In this document: positions 10,290 through 20,498 of the stretch, one piece after another | Position numbering within the stretch: the first letter of the stretch is position 1 | Layout of the letters: each line of letters starts with the position of its first letter | Assembly: GCF_964340395.1 (NCBI RefSeq) | Contig: NC_135564.1 | Coordinates: 17,732,431-17,796,430, forward strand | Reading direction: 5' to 3' | Length of the DNA: 64,000 bases | Origin: Glandiceps talaboti | Lineage: Eukaryota > Hemichordata > Enteropneusta > Spengelidae | Program-made: the position numbers and the translations under genes | The notes under the pieces: model-generated | Seen by the model: only the letters and a program-made list of their open reading frames with translations | Database searches by the model: none | What the model was told of the DNA's origin: nothing

Positions 10290-10363
10290 GTAACACAGTT
10301 GAGTCATCATTGATGAAGAAGGATGCTGCTGAAGAAACTTTATTAAAAGAAAAAATATGAGAG
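10290..10363 (+). other. Exon-like module A3 (74 nt)
   Basis: The acceptor is TCTCTTCTAAG and the donor GAGAG|GTATGTATC. It lies 713 bp after A2, the same offset as B2 to B3. Confidence 0.5.
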
Positions 10364-10425
10364 GTATGTATCTATATATTATTCTATTCAGTTTATTTGG
10401 TAATTTTTTTTGCCCTATTTTTCAG

Positions 10426-10484
10426 ATCACACCCAGGAATGATGAAGAAAGCTAGCAAAGAATGTTATTAAAAGAAGAGGACAA
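10426..10484 (+). other. Exon-like module B3 (59 nt)
   Basis: The acceptor is CCCTATTTTTCAG and the donor GACAA|GTAAGTTTC. It is followed by an intron copy containing GGGGACTATTCCAATGGG, also found at 9838 and 11955. Confidence 0.55.
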
Positions 10485-11041
10485 GTAAGTTTCTTATTTT
10501 GCAATCTTGATGTTCTGATACAGTCAATCATTAGTCTCTCAAAGGGGGACTATTCCAATGGGCTCCACCCACCTTTTTGTCCATGCCTGCATGCATCTGT
10601 CTTTGTGTAGTACATCATTTCTCAGGCGGCAATATTTGTAGATAAAAGATAAACACAGCATAACTAAAAAACTGTAATACCCATGACACTTCATTCAAGT
10701 GTCTACCCCTATATTATCAGATGCAAGCTATCTTTGGAGACCTTGACCTTCAGGGCAAATTACCAAAATCCAGCCAATTCCTACCTATCACACACATTGT
10801 AGTGTTTACACATTGCCAATTCTTTTAAATCATGTCTACAAGTAATGTGAAGAAAAGAATTACACATCAAGCATTATTGTTGGTGCTTATGTAATTTCTA
10901 TTAAATTGCAGCCATATTTGTAGCCAAGTTCTTTTAAATCATGTCTCCATTCTGTCACATAGAAGTAAAGTATTTCTGGGGGTGTCTTCTATGAAGACTT
11001 GTTCAGTTCATAAAACAAGCAGTTTGTGCTTGTATTCACAG

Positions 11042-11126
11042 ATCATACCCATACCCCAGGAACTTGTATCACCAGAATTAATGAAGGAAGCTCAAGAAAA
11101 AAGTTATTAGAAGATAAAGAAGATAA
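11042..11126 (+). other. Exon-like module C3 (85 nt)
   Basis: The acceptor is TTGTATTCACAG and the donor GATAA|GTAAGTTTC. One frame reads IPQELVSPELMKEAQEKSY, then TAG, and is clearly homologous to C2. Confidence 0.5.
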
Positions 11127-11340
11127 GTAAGTTTCAAGTCTTACAGTCTCTTCAATATGTATGATATTCTCAGTTGTGAAGAAATTTTTTCTCACTGGAT
11201 GGTTTTATCAAAGATTGTGTAGAGGGAAAGTGATGGTTAAGAGAGCCAAAATATTTTCTTTATTGATCTGAAAACACCATTGTTGGATCACCATAGAAAT
11301 AAATAATCCATATAAATCTATATTTCTCTTCTCTACTCAG

Positions 11341-11408
11341 GTAACACAATTGACTCAACATTGAAGAAAATGCTACTGAAAAAAGTCTAAAGGAACAGAA
11401 TATCAAAA
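11341..11408 (+). other. Exon-like module A4 (68 nt)
   Basis: The acceptor is CTTCTCTACTCAG and the donor CAAAA|GTAAGTACC. It is a hybrid: the 5' half resembles A modules and the 3' end resembles the exon at 8683-8738. Confidence 0.5.
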
Positions 11409-11461
11409 GTAAGTACCTATATATTTCTGTACATTGATAATGTTTTTTTCTTCATTTTCAG

Positions 11462-11489
11462 ATAATACCCATGTGTCACTTCGGAAAAG
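11462..11489 (+). other. Possible short exon (28 nt)
   Basis: The acceptor is TTCTTCATTTTCAG. A donor AAAAG|GTGTGA is possible but weaker than the others. The module may instead continue as a longer alternative end. A remnant of an A-type donor (ATGAGAG|GTATGTATC) lies at 11763-11779. Confidence 0.25.
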
Positions 11490-11831
11490 GTGTGAACGAT
11501 CATTTGTTTTAGGGCATTTGTGTGCTTAGAGGGTTTGGTCAAATGGTTTATAAATAAACATCAAAACATGGTGCTTGGCATCAATAGGAGGATGCCAGGT
11601 GTGGATAGCAGGGTACCACGCCCTGCTAAAACTCTTCGTGGAGAACAACACTGCATCTATATATACAGGCCTATTGACCACGTTTCCTTAGATTTACAGA
11701 TTTATCGTTTCTGACATGGGATTGATATACATGTGTAAAATGATGAGAGCAAGTGTGTATATATGAGAGGTATGTATCTATATATTATTTCTTTTCAGTT
11801 TATTTGATAATATTTTTGCCCTATTTTTCAG

Positions 11832-11890
11832 ATCACATCCAGGAGTGATGAAGAAAGCTAGCAAAGAATGTTATTAAAAGAAGAAGACAA
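11832..11890 (+). other. Exon-like module B4 (59 nt)
   Basis: The acceptor is CCCTATTTTTCAG and the donor GACAA|GTAAGTTTC. It is the last of the near-identical B copies. Confidence 0.55.
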
Positions 11891-12505
11891 GTAAGTTTCT
11901 TATCTTGCAATCTTGATGTTCAAATCACTGATACAATCAATCATTAGTCTCTCAAAGGGGGACTATTACAATGGGATCCACCCACCTTTTTTGTCCATGC
12001 CTGCATGCATTTGTCTGTGCGTAATACATCATTTCTCAGACATGTCGTATCCAATTTCTTTCAAACCTGGCACAAAGGTGCTATGTCAACTATGACATAC
12101 ACAAAGGTGACCAAAGAGGTCGGTTATTGAAATGCAGCCATTTCCTGCATAAGTATCTATTTCTTGCCACTAATTTCTTTTAAATCATGTCGTGTTGTCA
12201 CATAGAAGTTAAGTATTCGAGGGGGTATGTACCTTCCATGAAGACTTGCTAGGTTTTTTAGTTTGAACAGACAAGTTTGCAACTGATGACCACTAGTTCT
12301 ACTTTAGTAAATGCACTTTCCTAATTCAATTAAATTTGGTACACACTTCAAACTTAACATTGTGTATATTCTCTGTTGCATTCAAACAATTATTGTGTAG
12401 GAACAAAAATCTAAAGACTTTGCCCTTGTGGAAGGCATTCAGTTTAAATGTGCTTGGTATTCTGTTTCATTCAGTTCATTTTAATAATGTTTTCTTTATT
12501 TACAG

Positions 12506-12592
12506 GTCTTACCCATGAAGAACTAATATGACCAGAATTGAAGAGGATTATGCTATAGAAGAAAGTTATCAAACAAGAAGAAGAAGACATAA
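12506..12592 (+). other. Exon-like module E1 (87 nt)
   Basis: The acceptor is TTCTTTATTTACAG and the donor ATAA|GTAAGTGTC. One frame is open after an early stop (NMTRIEEDYAIEESYQTRRR). It is homologous to E2 and more distantly to the A-C modules. Confidence 0.5.
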
Positions 12593-12741
12593 GTAAGTGT
12601 CAAAAATTAGTTTTAATAACCCTGACCCCGCGATCTTGATTCCTATGTTGAAAGTGAAAAGCCAAAATTATTCAAAGTGTGGATGTACACCTCTGACATC
12701 CATGGGCCATCCAGCTATAGTAATGTTTTCTTTGTTTTCAG

Positions 12742-12820
12742 GTCACATCCATGAAGAATATGACCAGAAGTGAAGAATGATGTTTTAAGCAGAAAGCTAT
12801 CAAACAAGAAGCCGGCGTAG
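12742..12820 (+). other. Exon-like module E2 (79 nt)
   Basis: The acceptor is TTCTTTGTTTTCAG and the donor GCGTAG|GTAAGTTTC. Stops interrupt the frame that would continue into E3. Confidence 0.5.
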
Positions 12821-13140
12821 GTAAGTTTCTAATTTTGCAATCTCATCAAAGTTTGTTTTAATAACCCAGACCCTTGATCTTTATCACAATGTTTAAAGTC
12901 AAATTGCCCAAATTATAAAGTGGGGGTGTACACCTCTGAGATCCATGGGCCACTTTCAACCAAATCTAGCACAAATGTTGAATACAGTAGTCCACATATG
13001 CATGTAATTATGTTTCATGACCTTTACGATATGAGCCGAATGGCAGCTGTATTTCTTGTTGAAATTTGAATATTGACCTGATAGATGGATAGTTATGTTT
13101 TTGACCAAGACTTGTTAAAAATGTGTTTCCTTGTTTTTAG

Positions 13141-13232
13141 ACCATGCCCATGCTGCCAGGAAAATTTATTACCACAATTTATGACTTCAAAGCTGTAGAA
13201 AAAAAAGTTATTATCAGAGAAAGAAGAGAAAA
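13141..13232 (+). other. Exon-like module E3 (92 nt), fully open
   Basis: The acceptor is TTTCCTTGTTTTTAG and the donor GAAAA|GTAAGTATT. It is open throughout in phase 0, starting TMPMLPGKFITTIYDF, and joins in frame to the next exon for about 18 more codons. A short product starting at its own ATG is possible but unproven. Confidence 0.45.
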
Positions 13233-13793
13233 GTAAGTATTTTATTGAGCAGTTAGTAATAATCTTCTTATTTTATATACCTGTCAGTCACAAGGAAATT
13301 GCTTTCTTGATAGGTGTTTTATTGAGGTTTGTGTTGAGGAAAAATCTTGGTTAAGAATCCTACAATACTTTCTATATTTATCTGAATTCACCATTGTTGG
13401 ATCAGCATATGTGTAAATAAACAAATACCTGTGTTCGGCATCCTACATCTGATGATTTTAGTACCATTTCAGTTGATTATGTGGTTGATATAAAAGTCTG
13501 ATAGGTAATTTACCTAGAATTACAGATTGAAGTTCCTGACATATTATATAAAAAGATGAGAACAAGTGTTTTGAATTTTAAAACTCTTATATTGATTTTG
13601 TAACCTTTGCAAATGTATCAGTGGTTGTCACTTGTTTATGAGTTGTATTTCAGTTAATCTTTAAATTTTTATTGATGGAAGGTCTGTCCATTCATTTACA
13701 TCTTTGTATGTATTATTTGTAATTTGCAATAGTATTTTCATGAGCTTTACTGTGAATTAATATTGAATTGTGTTGATGATTTTTCGATTGCAG

Positions 13794-13900
13794 GAATCAA
13801 CAAACTCTCGTGAGCACTTTGAATGCACTGCACTTAAAGAACACTTAAAGAACTGTACCAAAGACTGTACAAAGGTGTATTTATTCATACACATCTGATA
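13794..13900 (+). other. Probable last exon of the array (3' end not resolved)
   Basis: The acceptor is GATTTTTCGATTGCAG. Joined to E3 it reads NQQTLVSTLNALHLKNT, then TAA; another frame is open to a TGA at about 13900. No clear poly(A) signal follows nearby, so the end is arbitrary. Confidence 0.35.
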
Positions 13901-14360
13901 CATCACCATGAAAACATGTCACTGTCAACATGCGTGCCAGCCTGGAGGGGAGCCATAAGAATGTACCATGCTAGATAGTATCAAAGACACTAACCCATGA
14001 CTTTGACCTTCATATTCAAGGTCAGCTAGCAATTTACTCCATACTGTTAATATTTTGTACAGACAAATTTAAGTATATTGTAAACATACCTTTTAGGTGA
14101 GCTTTCTGTGTAAAAACTGACCTAGCTTTGCCCTTGACTGTCAGGATATTATGAACTTAATTACCATCAACTTGTACAAGCAGATTTTGGACACTGATTA
14201 ACATTACATTCCTGCAGTTAATTTTGGGGCTATTGTCCTTGAACATAATAGAAAACTAGTTTGTTTGTTTTTATCACAAGGCCAGTTGATTTGTTAAGTT
14301 AGGTAATGGTAATACTTTGGTGTAATTATAAATTTATGTTCACTGCGAAATGATCAGATA
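13901..14360. other. Non-coding stretch
   Basis: It is AT-rich with no open frame of note. It may be the 3' UTR or flank of the exon-array transcript. Confidence 0.4.
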
Positions 14361-14367
14361 TCTGGTA

Positions 14368-14446
14368 TTTAATCCTCTTTCTCCCAACTAGTAGTTAGTT
14401 GTGTACAAACAAATACCCTACAGCCACTGGGAGAAAGAGGATTAAA
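14368..14446. mobile_element. Palindromic mini-element with 19-bp perfect inverted ends and TTAA borders
   Basis: The left arm TTTAATCCTCTTTCTCCCA (14368-14386) and the right arm TGGGAGAAAGAGGATTAAA (14428-14446) are exact inverse copies around a 41-bp centre. Both ends contain TTAA, the target duplicated by piggyBac-type transposases, so this may be a very short non-autonomous piggyBac-like MITE. The family assignment rests only on the TTAA borders. Confidence 0.55.
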
Positions 14447-14637
14447 TTCATCTGAAAACTCAAACTTTTGATTAAATGGTTATAAGAACTTTAGAACCAG
14501 CTGATTAGTATACAGTTGGTGGGGAACTATTTTCATCACAAAATTGTGAAATTTAAGTAACATGATACAAATCTTTATTGTACTTCAAATGATAGACTTT
14601 GTTGCTTAATTTGTGCAAACTTTGATCACTCCTATCC

Positions 14638-14760
14638 AACCTAAACCTTCTTTATGTAACCTTAACCTGAACTATAACCTATAACCTATAACCTTACCCT
14701 AACAATAACACTAACACTAACACTAACATTAATCCTAACTAATGTAATAAGAGTAACTCT
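14638..14760. repeat. Degenerate telomere-like C/T/A repeat
   Basis: Words such as ATAACCTATAACCTATAACC, TTACCCTAAC and ACACTAACACTAACACTAAC follow one another. They are related to (CCCTAA)n and (CACTAA)n but irregular. Similar short runs occur at 37230 and 39428. Confidence 0.6.
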
Positions 14761-15069
14761 AACTATCTTTCAGTGGTCATTAAGTTTGCGCAAAGAAACA
14801 CGACAACTTGTCTAGTATTTGTAGTACAATGATAATTGTGGGATTTACTGAACAACACTTTGGGGAGTCACACAGGTTGTATGTTTGTTTATCCTTCATA
14901 TCACAATTGTGGTTTTTTCACATGGATTGGTTGTTCATTTTTGGTTGCTTTAACTTTACAATACCCTTTGTATTACCACTACCATTCTTCACACAAATTA
15001 TTTGAAAAGTACTTCCATTCCCAATGAAAAGTATCTCTCTCCCCAATATGAAAATGCTTTTCATATACA

Positions 15070-17900
15070 TGTAGGGGATTGATGTACTCTTCATTTAGGG
15101 GATGGATGTACTTTATATTAAGGGAAGAAAAATAAGTTTTATTTAGAAGGGGGAATTGTACTTTTTATTAAGGGGATGGATGTACTTTGTATTAAGGGGA
15201 GAGAAATATTTTATTTAGGGGATGGATGTACTTTATATTTAGGGGATTGATGTACTTTATATTTAGGGGAGAGAGATATTTTATTTAGGGGATGGATGTA
15301 CTTTATATTTAGGGGAGAGAAATATTTTATTTAGGGGATGGATGTACTTTATATTTAGGGGATGGATGCACTTTATATTTAGGGGATGGATGTACTTTAT
15401 ATTTAGGGGAGAGAGATATTTTATTGAGGGGATGGATGTACTTTATATTAAGGGGATGGATGTACTTTATATTAAGGGGAGAGATTTTATTTAGGGGATG
15501 GATGTACTTTATATTAGGGGATGGATGTACTTTATATTAAGGGGAGAGATATTTTATTTAGGGGATGGATGTACTTTATATTTAGGGGAGAGAAATATTT
15601 TATTTAGGGGATGGATGTACTTTTTATTTAGGGGATGGATGTACTTTATGTTTAGGGGAGAAATATTTTATTTAGGGGATGGATGTACTTTTTATTTAGG
15701 GGAGAGAAATATTTTATTTAGGGGATGGATTTACTTTATATTTAGGGGAGAGAAATATTTTATTTAGGGGATGGAGGTACTTTATATTTAGGAGATGGAT
15801 GTACTTTATATTAAGGGGAGAGAAATATTTTATTTAGGGGATGGATGTACTTTTTATTTAGGGTAGAGAAATATTGTGTTTAGGGGATGGATGTACTTTA
15901 TATTTAGGGGATGGATGCACTTTATATTAAGGGGAGAGAAATATTTTATTTAGGGGATGGATGTACTTTATATTTAGGGGAGAGAAATATTTTATTTTGG
16001 GGATGGATGTACTTTATATTAAGGGGATAGAAATATTTTATTTAGGGGATGGATGTACTTTATATTTAGGGGAGAGAAATATTTTATTTAGGGGATGGAT
16101 GTACTTTTTATTTAGGGGATGGATGTACTTTATGTTTAGGGGAGAAATATTTTATTTAGGGGATGGATGTACTTTTTATTTAGGGGAGAGAAATATTTTA
16201 TTTAGGGGATGGATTTACTTTATATTTAGGGGAGAGAAATATTTTATTTAGGGGATGGAGGTACTTTATATTTAGGAGATGGATGTACTTTATATTAAGG
16301 GGAGAGAAATATTTTATTTAGGGGATGGATGTACTTTTTATTTAGGGTAGAGAAATATTGTGTTTAGGGGATGGATGTACTTTATATTTAGGGGATGGAT
16401 GCACTTTATATTAAGGGGAGAGAAATATTTTATTTAGGGGATGGATGTACTTTATATTTAGGGGAGAGAAATATTTTATTTAGGGGATGGATGTACTTTA
16501 TATTAAGGGGATAGAAATATTTTATTTAGGGGATGGATGTACTTTACATTTAGGGGAGAGAAATAAGTTTATTTAGGGGATAGATGTACTTTATATTAAG
16601 GGGACAGAAATATTTTATTTAGGGCATGGATGTACTTTATATTAAGGGGAGGGATATTTTATTGAGGGGATGGATGTACTTTATATTTAGGGGAGAGAAA
16701 TAAGTTTATTTAGGGGATGGATGTACTTTATATTTAGGGGATGAATGTACTTTATATTTAGGGGACAGAAATATTTTATTTAGGGCATGGATGTACTTTA
16801 TATTTAGGGGATGGATGCACTTTATATTAAGGGGAGAGAAATATTTTATTTAGGGGATGGATGTACTTTATATTTAGGGGATGAATGTACTTTATATTTA
16901 GGGGACAGAAATATTTTATTTAGGGCATGGATGTACTTTATATTTAGGGGATGGATGCACTTTATATTTAGGGGATGGATGTACTTTATATTAAGGGGAG
17001 AGAAATATTTTATTTAGGGGATGGATGTACTTTATATTTAGGGGAGTGAAATATTTTATTTAGGGGATGGATGTACTTTATATTTAGGCGATGAATGTAC
17101 TTTATATTTAGGGGACAGAAATATTTTATTTAGGGCATGGATGTACTTTATATTTAGGGGATGGATGCACTTTATATTTAGGGGATGGATGTACTTTATA
17201 TTAAGGGGATAGAAATATTTTATTTAGGGGATGGATGTACTTTATATTTAGGGGAGTGAAATATTTTATTTAGGGGATGGATGTACTTTATATTTAGGGG
17301 ATGGATGCACTTTATATTTAGGGGATGGATGTACTTTATATTAAGGGGATAGAAATATTTTATCTAGGGGATGGATGTATTAATTGGAGAGAGATATTTT
17401 ATTGAGGGGATGGATGTACTTTTTATTTAGGGGAGAGAAATATTTCATTAAGGGGAGAGAAATATTTCATTTAGGGGATGGATGTACTTTATATCAAGGG
17501 GAGAGAAATATTTTATTTAGGGGATGGATGTACTTTATATCAAGGGGAGAGAAATATTTTATTTAGGGGATGGATGTACTTTATATCAAGGGGAGAGAAA
17601 TATTTTATTTAGGGGATGGATGTACTTTATATCAAGGGGAGAGAAATATTTTATTTAGGGGATGGATGTACTTTATATCAAGGGGAGAGAAATATTTTAT
17701 TTAGGGGATGGATGTACTTTATATCAAGGGGAGAGAAATATTTTATTTAGGGGATGGATGTACTTTATATTTAGGGGATGGATGCACTTTATATTTAGGG
17801 GATGGATGTACTTTATATTAAGGGGAGAGAAATATTTCATTTGGGGAAAGAAATATTTTATTTAGGGAATGGATGTACTTTATATTTAGGGGAGATAATT
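15070..17900 (+). repeat. Two-unit minisatellite with GGGG runs (~2.8 kb)
   Basis: The array is built from unit a (GGGGATGGATGTACTTTATA plus TTTA or TTAA, 24 nt) and unit b (GGGGAGAGAAATATTTTATT plus TA, 22 nt). They follow each other in variable order (ab, aab, abb). There are more than 100 units. Variant units (GGGGATGGATGCAC, GGGGACAGAAAT, TATATCAAGGGG) cluster, as in minisatellite variant repeats. Long open frames here are periodic and cannot be real genes. Confidence 0.95.
15550..16440 (+). repeat. ~484-bp higher-order duplication inside the minisatellite
   Basis: The rare variants GGATTTACTTTATAT, GGAGGTACTTTATAT, AGGAGATGG and GGGTAGAGAAATATTGTG occur in the same order in 15.6-15.95 kb and again about 484 bp later. 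This marks a block duplication of about twenty units. Confidence 0.75.
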
Positions 17901-17949
17901 ATTTTAATAAGCAATTACGATATATGCCTACGCTTTTCCAGAGTTTTAT

Positions 17950-19245
17950 TTTATCTCTGGTTTTTAGTGCGGGGCCAAGTTTGGGTTAGCAATGCCTTAG
18001 TAACCCTGTTGTTATAGAAATGGTAGTGTAACCACTTTTGTATGGATTATTGTATTGTACTTGCATGTAGAGTATTTTATAAAAGTCTGATATTAAAACA
18101 ATATGGTTGCAGCTTGTCAGTGATGTCTGTTTGTGTGTGAAGCCCATGCGTGTAAGTAAACGCAATAGATAACTTTGGTGAGATCACTTTTGACAAGTTT
18201 AGAAAGACACAAACTAAAACTATTATAATAATTGTATATATTGTGACATATGATATATCAATGATTATGTACATAACTTAACTTGATCTAGTCAATCTAT
18301 GAATGGACCTTGATATGACTACGCACACAATACAGTGTATGAATAAATCACATACAACTTTTGATTAAAGTGGGCACTCCATGTGTATGTGGTAAAGACT
18401 CGGTGTTGACACTATCTTCATTACAACATGGTTATATTACAGTACAAGTGATGTTACCCCCGGCTGTTAAAACTGATCACTCCCTTAACTTGACAAATAA
18501 AGAACAAAAATGAAAGTTGGCCTCCCAGTTTACTTCATTTGTGGAAGTGTGTACAGTATATGACTTGCAGATTTATGATCTTATCACAAGCATTCAATGG
18601 GTTTGCCTGAATGAATAGACAAGTTTATACTGTACAAGGAGTTTTCTGCTTTTCCTTGACTACTGTAAGTCTTGCTTTCTTTTCAGAGATATATGCTCAT
18701 CAATTTTGTGTTTGAATGAGTCCATGTAAATACCTGCAAATTATAACTATGAAAAATGCACATACTAGTAATTAATGAAGTTTGAAGTTTGAGTCCACAG
18801 ATAGACAAGAGGTTAACGTGGCACTAAAATGACCACACATGGTCTCAATGAGGTCCATTGGGTTAAATGTTTACTTTCCAACTGATAACCAACAAGATTA
18901 ATTGTCTGCTACAACTTAGCAAAACGGACAGTCAAATAATTTCTACAGTAGTAGGTAGTTGTAGCACAGCTTGAGACAGGCTAAGAGATACAGTTGGTGG
19001 AACATTGTAGTATGACACCACTCACAAAACTTTTCTATCAGTGCTGACATCAATATAAAGTCAGTAAATAATAACTGTAATTAACTAGTTCTCAATTATG
19101 ACGTAATTTCTCAAATGAGGTGAAAAGATATCACTGTTAATTACCATACTGCATTAAGTGATTCAATGATAAATAGACATTAGATATATCATCAAAATCT
19201 CATCTAAAATAGTTACAAGTTACTGTGAGAATTACAAACATCGAT
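17950..19245. other. Non-coding stretch
   Basis: No coding exon is supported. The sequence is AT-rich and includes scattered AATAAA words (18344, 18495) without a gene to attach them to. Confidence 0.5.
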
Positions 19246-19250
19246 TCACC

Positions 19251-19272
19251 ACAGCGCCATCTAGTGGTGCAA
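19251..19272 (-). promoter_or_regulatory. CTCF-like binding site, minus orientation
   Basis: The minus strand reads GCACCACTAGATGGCGCTGT. This matches the animal CTCF core (CCASYAGRKGGCRS) at nearly every position. It pairs with a plus-oriented site 30 bp to the right. Confidence 0.45.
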
Positions 19273-19301
19273 GGTAATCATCGTCAGTTTGTCCAGTGAT
19301 A

Positions 19302-19323
19302 ACTGACCACTAGGTGGCGGTAT
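19302..19323 (+). promoter_or_regulatory. CTCF-like binding site, plus orientation
   Basis: The plus strand reads TGACCACTAGGTGGCGGTA, again close to the CTCF consensus. The two sites point away from each other. Binding is inferred from the motif only. Confidence 0.45.
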
Positions 19324-19796
19324 GCATGATTGTAGCTGTTTTATTGCATTGTTTTATTGTAGTCAGGTGTCTCCGTCTCTGTTGCAATGATCGTGGGATT
19401 GTAGCATCTGGTGTTGGAGTGAAATTTAAACTTTTTTACTTAAATTTGGCATATCTAGTTTGATCCAAAAATAATGTTTGTCCAGTGAAATGAAAGTTTT
19501 GTCAGTAAACAGGTTCATAAGTTTGGAACTGCAATAGTAATGTGCTTTGATATACGCAACCAAGTTACTTTCGTTCATATCTATGTTTCAGCAACATGAC
19601 TGTTGCATTCCTCAGGACAACTGATGATGATTACTGCCAGGGTTTCGGTTCAGCCACGTAACGTATGGGACAATTTAAGTAACTTGTTTTGTGTATACGT
19701 ATCGAAAATTTTGCCCTCAAAAATCAATATTCATTCAACAAATGTATTGTTGCTGTGTCATTTACACGCCTGTGTATGTAGTTGTCGTGTAAAGAG

Positions 19797-19996
19797 ATAG
19801 ATCTTTAGATAGATAGATATATATAGATAGAGATACATGCATACCTACATAGATAAGTAGATCGATAGATAGATAGATACATACATACATACTTACATAC
19901 GTACATATATCCATACATATATACGTACGTATGTACATACATACATACATACATACATACATACATACATACATACATACGTACGTACGTACGTAC

Positions 19997-20077
<81 letters not shown>

Positions 20078-20079
20078 AA
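19797..20079. repeat. Compound tetranucleotide microsatellite
   Basis: Blocks of ATAG/GATA, TACA, GTAC and GACA repeats follow one another. The longest perfect blocks are (ATAC)n near 19936-19980, (GATA)n near 19998-20034 and (GACA)n near 20034-20077. Confidence 0.95.
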
Positions 20080-20137
20080 GTAATGATAATTATGTAATAT
20101 CTTTAGAATGCAACCTTAAAATTCAATATAGTTTGGT

Positions 20138-20168
20138 CTAATTAATTGGTAATTAATTGGTAATTAAG
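20138..20168. promoter_or_regulatory. Clustered homeodomain-type cores
   Basis: TAATTAATTGG is followed by TAATTAATTGG and TAATTAAGG within 31 bp, a tandem 11-bp period. TAATTA is the generic homeodomain core. This could equally be a short tandem repeat. Confidence 0.3.
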
Positions 20169-20498
20169 GGGTTCGTTAATGTGTATGATAGTTATAGCTA
20201 AAAATTATGTGTACAAACGAGAAAATCTAAAGGCGTCTTTGCCCTTACAGAAGGCATTCTGTGTTGTTTTCTTTCATATTAAAAATTACATATTGTGTTA
20301 ATATTCTACATACTGAAAAGAGGTTTAGTCATCAGGAGTAGTCACTTGATATGTAGCACTGTTAATTGCAGTTCAAAGTGAATAAATGATTCAATTAAAA
20401 TGACAATTTGTTGAGTTACACACAGAAATTGCTGTTGTAGTCGTAGTAGAGATAATGCATATGTGTATGTGTACACCTGCCAAAGCGGCTACATTTTA

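Larger units (their letters stand above)
8614..13900 (+). other. Array of tandemly duplicated mini-exons (one plus-strand transcript, mostly non-coding)
   Basis: About 18 short modules, each bounded by a pyrimidine tract plus AG and by a GTAAGT or GTATGT donor, lie in the same orientation. Most end in a related core (GAAGAAAG.TTATTA.AAGA). They fall into types A, B, C and E, listed separately. Types A-B-C repeat as units of about 540-1050 bp starting near 9039, 9577, 10290 and 11341. A-to-B introns are 62 nt in the first three units. Single exons still show Lys/Glu-rich open stretches such as SPLTKKDAAEESLLKKK (A1), but indels and stops break nearly every longer frame. The likeliest readings are a gene whose repeated exons have decayed while splicing signals remain, or a long non-coding RNA built from repeated exons. 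I recognise no known gene. Confidence 0.5.

Noticed and set aside
14638-14760. True internal telomere array
   Set aside because: The units are irregular (CCTATAA, CACTAA, CCCTAA) with too few perfect TTAGGG-type copies.
15498-18017. Plus-strand frames rich in GDGCTLYLGERN- and RGWMYF-type repeats
   Set aside because: They are periodic translations of the 24/22-nt minisatellite, equally possible in several frames.
19762-19998. Frame rich in MYVCMYVC-type repeats
   Set aside because: Translation of the compound tetranucleotide microsatellite. The same holds for 42829-43123, 56801-56989 and 59213-59634.
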